DNA from: Mesonia aestuariivivens
Lineage (GTDB): Bacteria > Bacteroidota > Bacteroidia > Flavobacteriales > Flavobacteriaceae
Length of the DNA stretch: 64,000 bases
Direction of reading: 5' to 3'
Assembly: GCF_019311235.1 (NCBI RefSeq)
Contig: NZ_JAHWDF010000001.1
Span: forward strand, 186,001-250,000
Positions 61,789-64,000 of this stretch are shown here, one piece after another. A program made the position numbers and the translations under genes. Position 1 is the stretch's first letter. Each line of letters opens with the position of its first letter. Below the pieces are notes generated by a model. The model had not been told where the DNA came from. It did no database searches and worked only from the letters and a program-made list of their open reading frames with translations.

Positions 61789-63105
61789 TTAGTATCTGTA
61801 GTATTCAGGTTTAAACGGCCCTTGTACTTCAACACCGATATATTCAGCTTGTTCTTTAGAAAGTTCAGTTAATTCAACTCCAATTTTTTCTAAGTGTAAA
61901 GCAGCCACTTTTTCATCTAAATGTTTAGGTAGCATATACACTTTGTTCTCGTATTGTTCAGGACGATTCCAAAGTTCGATTTGCGCTAAGGTTTGGTTGG
62001 TGAATGAGTTACTCATCACAAAACTAGGGTGACCAGTTGCACAACCAAGATTCACTAAACGGCCTTCAGCTAATAAGATAATATCTTTACCATTAATGGT
62101 ATATTTATCTACTTGTGGTTTAATTTCAACTTTAGTATCACCGTGATTATCATTTAACCAAGCAACAGCGATTTCGTTATCAAAATGCCCAATATTACAA
62201 ACGATGGTTTTGTCTTTCATCGCTTCAAAATGCTCTCCACGAACTATATCTTTATTACCAGTAGTGGTAATAACGATATCTGCTTTATCAAGTACATTTT
62301 CTAATTTTTTTACTTCAAAACCGTCCATAGCAGCTTGTAATGCACAAATTGGGTCAATTTCTGTTACGGTAACGATAGATCCTGCACCTTTAAAAGATTG
62401 AGCAGTACCTTTACCAACATCACCATAACCACAAACAACTACGCGTTTTCCGGCTAACATCACGTCTGTAGCACGTCTAATAGCATCTACAGCACTTTCT
62501 CGACATCCGTATTTGTTATCGAATTTAGATTTAGTAACTGAGTCATTTACGTTAATGGCTGGCATTACTAAAGTCCCATTTTTCATACGTTCGTATAAAC
62601 GGTGAACGCCGGTAGTGGTTTCTTCAGATAACCCGCGAATGCCTTCGGCTAATTCCGGATACTTATCAAAAACCATATTGGTTAAATCTCCGCCGTCATC
62701 TAAAATCATATTTAGTGGTTTGCGATCTTCTCCAAAGAAAAGGGTTTGCTCGATACACCAGTTAAATTCTTTTTCATTCATCCCTTTCCAAGCGTAAACA
62801 GGCACTCCGCTAGCAGCAATAGCAGCGGCAGCTTGATCTTGGGTAGAGAATATATTACAAGAACTCCAAGTAACTTCTGCACCCAAAGCTGTTAAGGTTT
62901 CGATAAGAACTGCAGTTTGGATAGTCATGTGTAAACATCCTGCAATACGAGCGCCTTTTAACGGTTGTTCATCTTTATATTCTTCACGTAAAGACATTAG
63001 TCCAGGCATTTCTGCTTCAGCAAGTTCTATTTCTTTACGACCCCAATCTGCAAGGGAAATATCTTTTACTTTATACGCCGTGTAAGGCACTGTTTTCGTA
63101 CTCAT
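61789..63105 (-). CDS. ahcY: Adenosylhomocysteinase (S-adenosyl-L-homocysteine hydrolase)
   Basis: NAD-dependent enzyme that splits SAH to homocysteine and adenosine, keeping methylation going. About 438 residues from Met at 63105 ([20 protein letters not shown]). Segments: [52 protein letters not shown], the NAD loop [20 protein letters not shown], and [14 protein letters not shown], with C-terminal KPEYYRY carrying the conserved Lys/Tyr. The longer frame to a TTG at 63129 would leave only ~5 nt of leader from the predicted transcript start, so the ATG is preferred. Confidence 0.97.
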   Translation of the reverse strand: MSTKTVPYTAYKVKDISLADWGRKEIELAEAEMPGLMSLREEYKDEQPLKGARIAGCLHMTIQTAVLIETLTALGAEVTWSSCNIFSTQDQAAAAIAASGVPVYAWKGMNEKEFNWCIEQTLFFGEDRKPLNMILDDGGDLTNMVFDKYPELAEGIRGLSEETTTGVHRLYERMKNGTLVMPAINVNDSVTKSKFDNKYGCRESAVDAIRRATDVMLAGKRVVVCGYGDVGKGTAQSFKGAGSIVTVTEIDPICALQAAMDGFEVKKLENVLDKADIVITTTGNKDIVRGEHFEAMKDKTIVCNIGHFDNEIAVAWLNDNHGDTKVEIKPQVDKYTINGKDIILLAEGRLVNLGCATGHPSFVMSNSFTNQTLAQIELWNRPEQYENKVYMLPKHLDEKVAALHLEKIGVELTELSKEQAEYIGVEVQGPFKPEYYRY

Positions 63106-63110
63106 ATTCT

Positions 63111-63118
63111 TATATTTG
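63111..63118 (+). promoter_or_regulatory. -7 promoter element of the phosphopantetheinyl transferase gene
   Basis: TATATTTG, exact TAnnTTTG, leader about 44 nt. Confidence 0.5.
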
Positions 63119-63140
63119 TTAATTCGCAATTTTTCTGGTA

Positions 63141-63148
63141 CAAAAATA
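63141..63148 (-). promoter_or_regulatory. -7 promoter element of ahcY
   Basis: Minus strand TATTTTTG, exact TAnnTTTG, predicting a start near 63134 and a 29-nt leader to the ATG at 63105. Confidence 0.5.
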
Positions 63149-63168
63149 CATAATATCTAATAAATTTT

Positions 63169-63801
63169 ATGGCTCTTTATAAAACTATAACAGTTAATGA
63201 ACATACTAACGTCTTCATTTGGAAGATTGAAGAGTCGCTAGAATGGTTATCAAAAGATATTAAGTTAACTGAAAATTGTCAGAATCGAGTAGATAAGATG
63301 AAGTCTGAAATTCATCAACGTGGTTTTATGAGTATTCGACATTTATTAGCAGAAGCCGGATATACTGATTTTGATTTGTATTATGACGAGCAAGGAAAAC
63401 CACATTTAAAAGATGGTAAATATATTTCCATCACCCATTCATTTGAATTTTCTGGAATAATTGTAAGCAAAAAACCCATCGGGATTGATATTGAAAAGCA
63501 ACGCCATAAAATTTTAAAAATTGCACCTAAATTTACACCTTTAGAAGAGTACCACACGCTCGCGAATGAAGAAGCAATAATTAGAAAACTTACCATTGTG
63601 TGGGGAGCTAAAGAAGGAATTTATAAATTAATGGGAATTTCTGGTTTATTATTTTTGCACCATATGTATGTAGAAGATTTCTCTTTTGGAGATGAAGAGC
63701 TTTCTGCACGATTAAACTATAAAGGTGAACAAACAAACTTCAACTTAAAATACTTAGAATTTGAAGGCTTTACTTGCGTTTACACGCTTTTAGCTGAATG
63801 A
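63169..63801 (+). CDS. 4'-phosphopantetheinyl transferase superfamily protein
   Basis: 210 residues. Transfers the phosphopantetheine arm from CoA to a carrier-protein Ser. Magnesium/CoA motifs: YISITHSFEFSGIIVS, KKPIGIDIEKQRHKI (GIDIE) and VWGAKEGIYKLMGI (the WxxKEAxxK motif). Short Sfp-like form. It could modify fatty-acid ACP or another carrier; no carrier gene is in the window. Divergent from ahcY with a 63-base shared promoter region. Confidence 0.9.
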   Translation: MALYKTITVNEHTNVFIWKIEESLEWLSKDIKLTENCQNRVDKMKSEIHQRGFMSIRHLLAEAGYTDFDLYYDEQGKPHLKDGKYISITHSFEFSGIIVSKKPIGIDIEKQRHKILKIAPKFTPLEEYHTLANEEAIIRKLTIVWGAKEGIYKLMGISGLLFLHHMYVEDFSFGDEELSARLNYKGEQTNFNLKYLEFEGFTCVYTLLAE

Positions 63802-64000
63802 TTTTTGTTGGTTCTGAAATTTTTCAGTCAAGCTTTATTTTAGATAACTTGTTAATTCATAGGGAGTGAATGAGATTTACTTGTAGAATTATTTTAAATT
63901 TTTTAGTAATTGAAGGGGTTACTCTTTATAATTTAATAAGTTTTAAATTCACAGGGTGAAATTTTAGAAAGTTTAAAATAAATTCAAGACATTTATTGCC

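Noticed and set aside
63106-63168. SAM or SAH riboswitch upstream of ahcY
   Set aside because: The region is only 63 bases, holds two divergent promoters and has no conserved riboswitch core or expression-platform hairpin.
63802-64000. Gene start or RNA at the right edge
   Set aside because: AT-rich with a weak CTGAAA/TTTCAG hairpin only; no open frame or promoter that I can support.
1-64000. CRISPR arrays, prophage, tRNA or rRNA genes, toxin-antitoxin pairs
   Set aside because: No regularly spaced repeats, phage structural genes, tRNA cloverleaf or rRNA sequence seen; the XRE/DUF2975 pair is a regulator-membrane pair, not a toxin-antitoxin.

Overview
The window is AT-rich chromosomal DNA from a member of the Bacteroidota, almost certainly family Flavobacteriaceae. 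The evidence is the gliding genes gldE and gldD, long TonB-dependent receptors with CarboxypepD_reg N-termini, a biotin cluster with an embedded ketosynthase, a class Id-like ribonucleotide reductase, and many promoters of the Bacteroidota form TTG-N19-21-TAnnTTTG instead of the sigma70 consensus. Genus cannot be fixed from the sequence alone. I see no tRNA, rRNA, CRISPR array, phage module or transposase.

Layout. 0-8.4 kb: tail of a DUF4097-like protein, lspA, then on the minus strand 5-formyl-THF cyclo-ligase and a retropepsin/RimK/AstE-like trio; then uvrC, a patatin phospholipase with an outer-membrane barrel, and a DUF2809 membrane protein. 8.48-12.1 kb: a decaying accessory segment. It holds a truncated luciferase-like monooxygenase remnant, a lipoprotein zinc metallopeptidase broken by two frameshifts, and two tandem copies of a small Cys-rich lipoprotein, both damaged. 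It is bounded by a 92-bp direct repeat shared with the intact monooxygenase gene. 13.3-16.2 kb: tyrosine/homogentisate catabolism (hmgA, a CCC-motif membrane protein, hppD), followed by a candidate small RNA with its own promoter and terminator. 16.4-22.7 kb: DUF3108 protein, M23 peptidase lipoprotein, TonB receptor, a 4-TM protein, and a DUF2975 (frameshifted)/XRE pair.

22.8-34.2 kb: a complete mrpABCDEFG Na+/H+ antiporter operon abutting bioF-bioD-bioA, then a ketosynthase and bioB. 34.4-42.6 kb: cupin/JmjC-like protein, recX, ribonuclease G/E, a 29-residue very basic protein, HU, mutY, ssb, gldE, gldD and an EamA transporter. 42.6-48.3 kb: a paired M16 peptidase operon, DUF4199, ribosomal proteins L21 and L27, DUF3332 lipoprotein. 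48.4-54.8 kb: di-heme cytochrome c peroxidase, a collagen-like/PhoX-like lipoprotein, and nrdA/nrdB. 55.1-61.7 kb: a TPR-HTH membrane regulator, TonB receptor, beta-propeller phytase and calcineurin-like phosphatase, read together as a phytate/organophosphate acquisition locus. The window ends with ahcY and a divergent phosphopantetheinyl transferase.

Most of the window is conserved housekeeping. The parts most worth a second look are the eroding 8.5-12 kb segment with its gene-conversion signature and slippage frameshift, the putative sRNA after hppD, the phytate locus, the class Id-like reductase without an ATP cone, the ketosynthase inside the biotin cluster, and the 29-residue basic protein between HU and RNase G.
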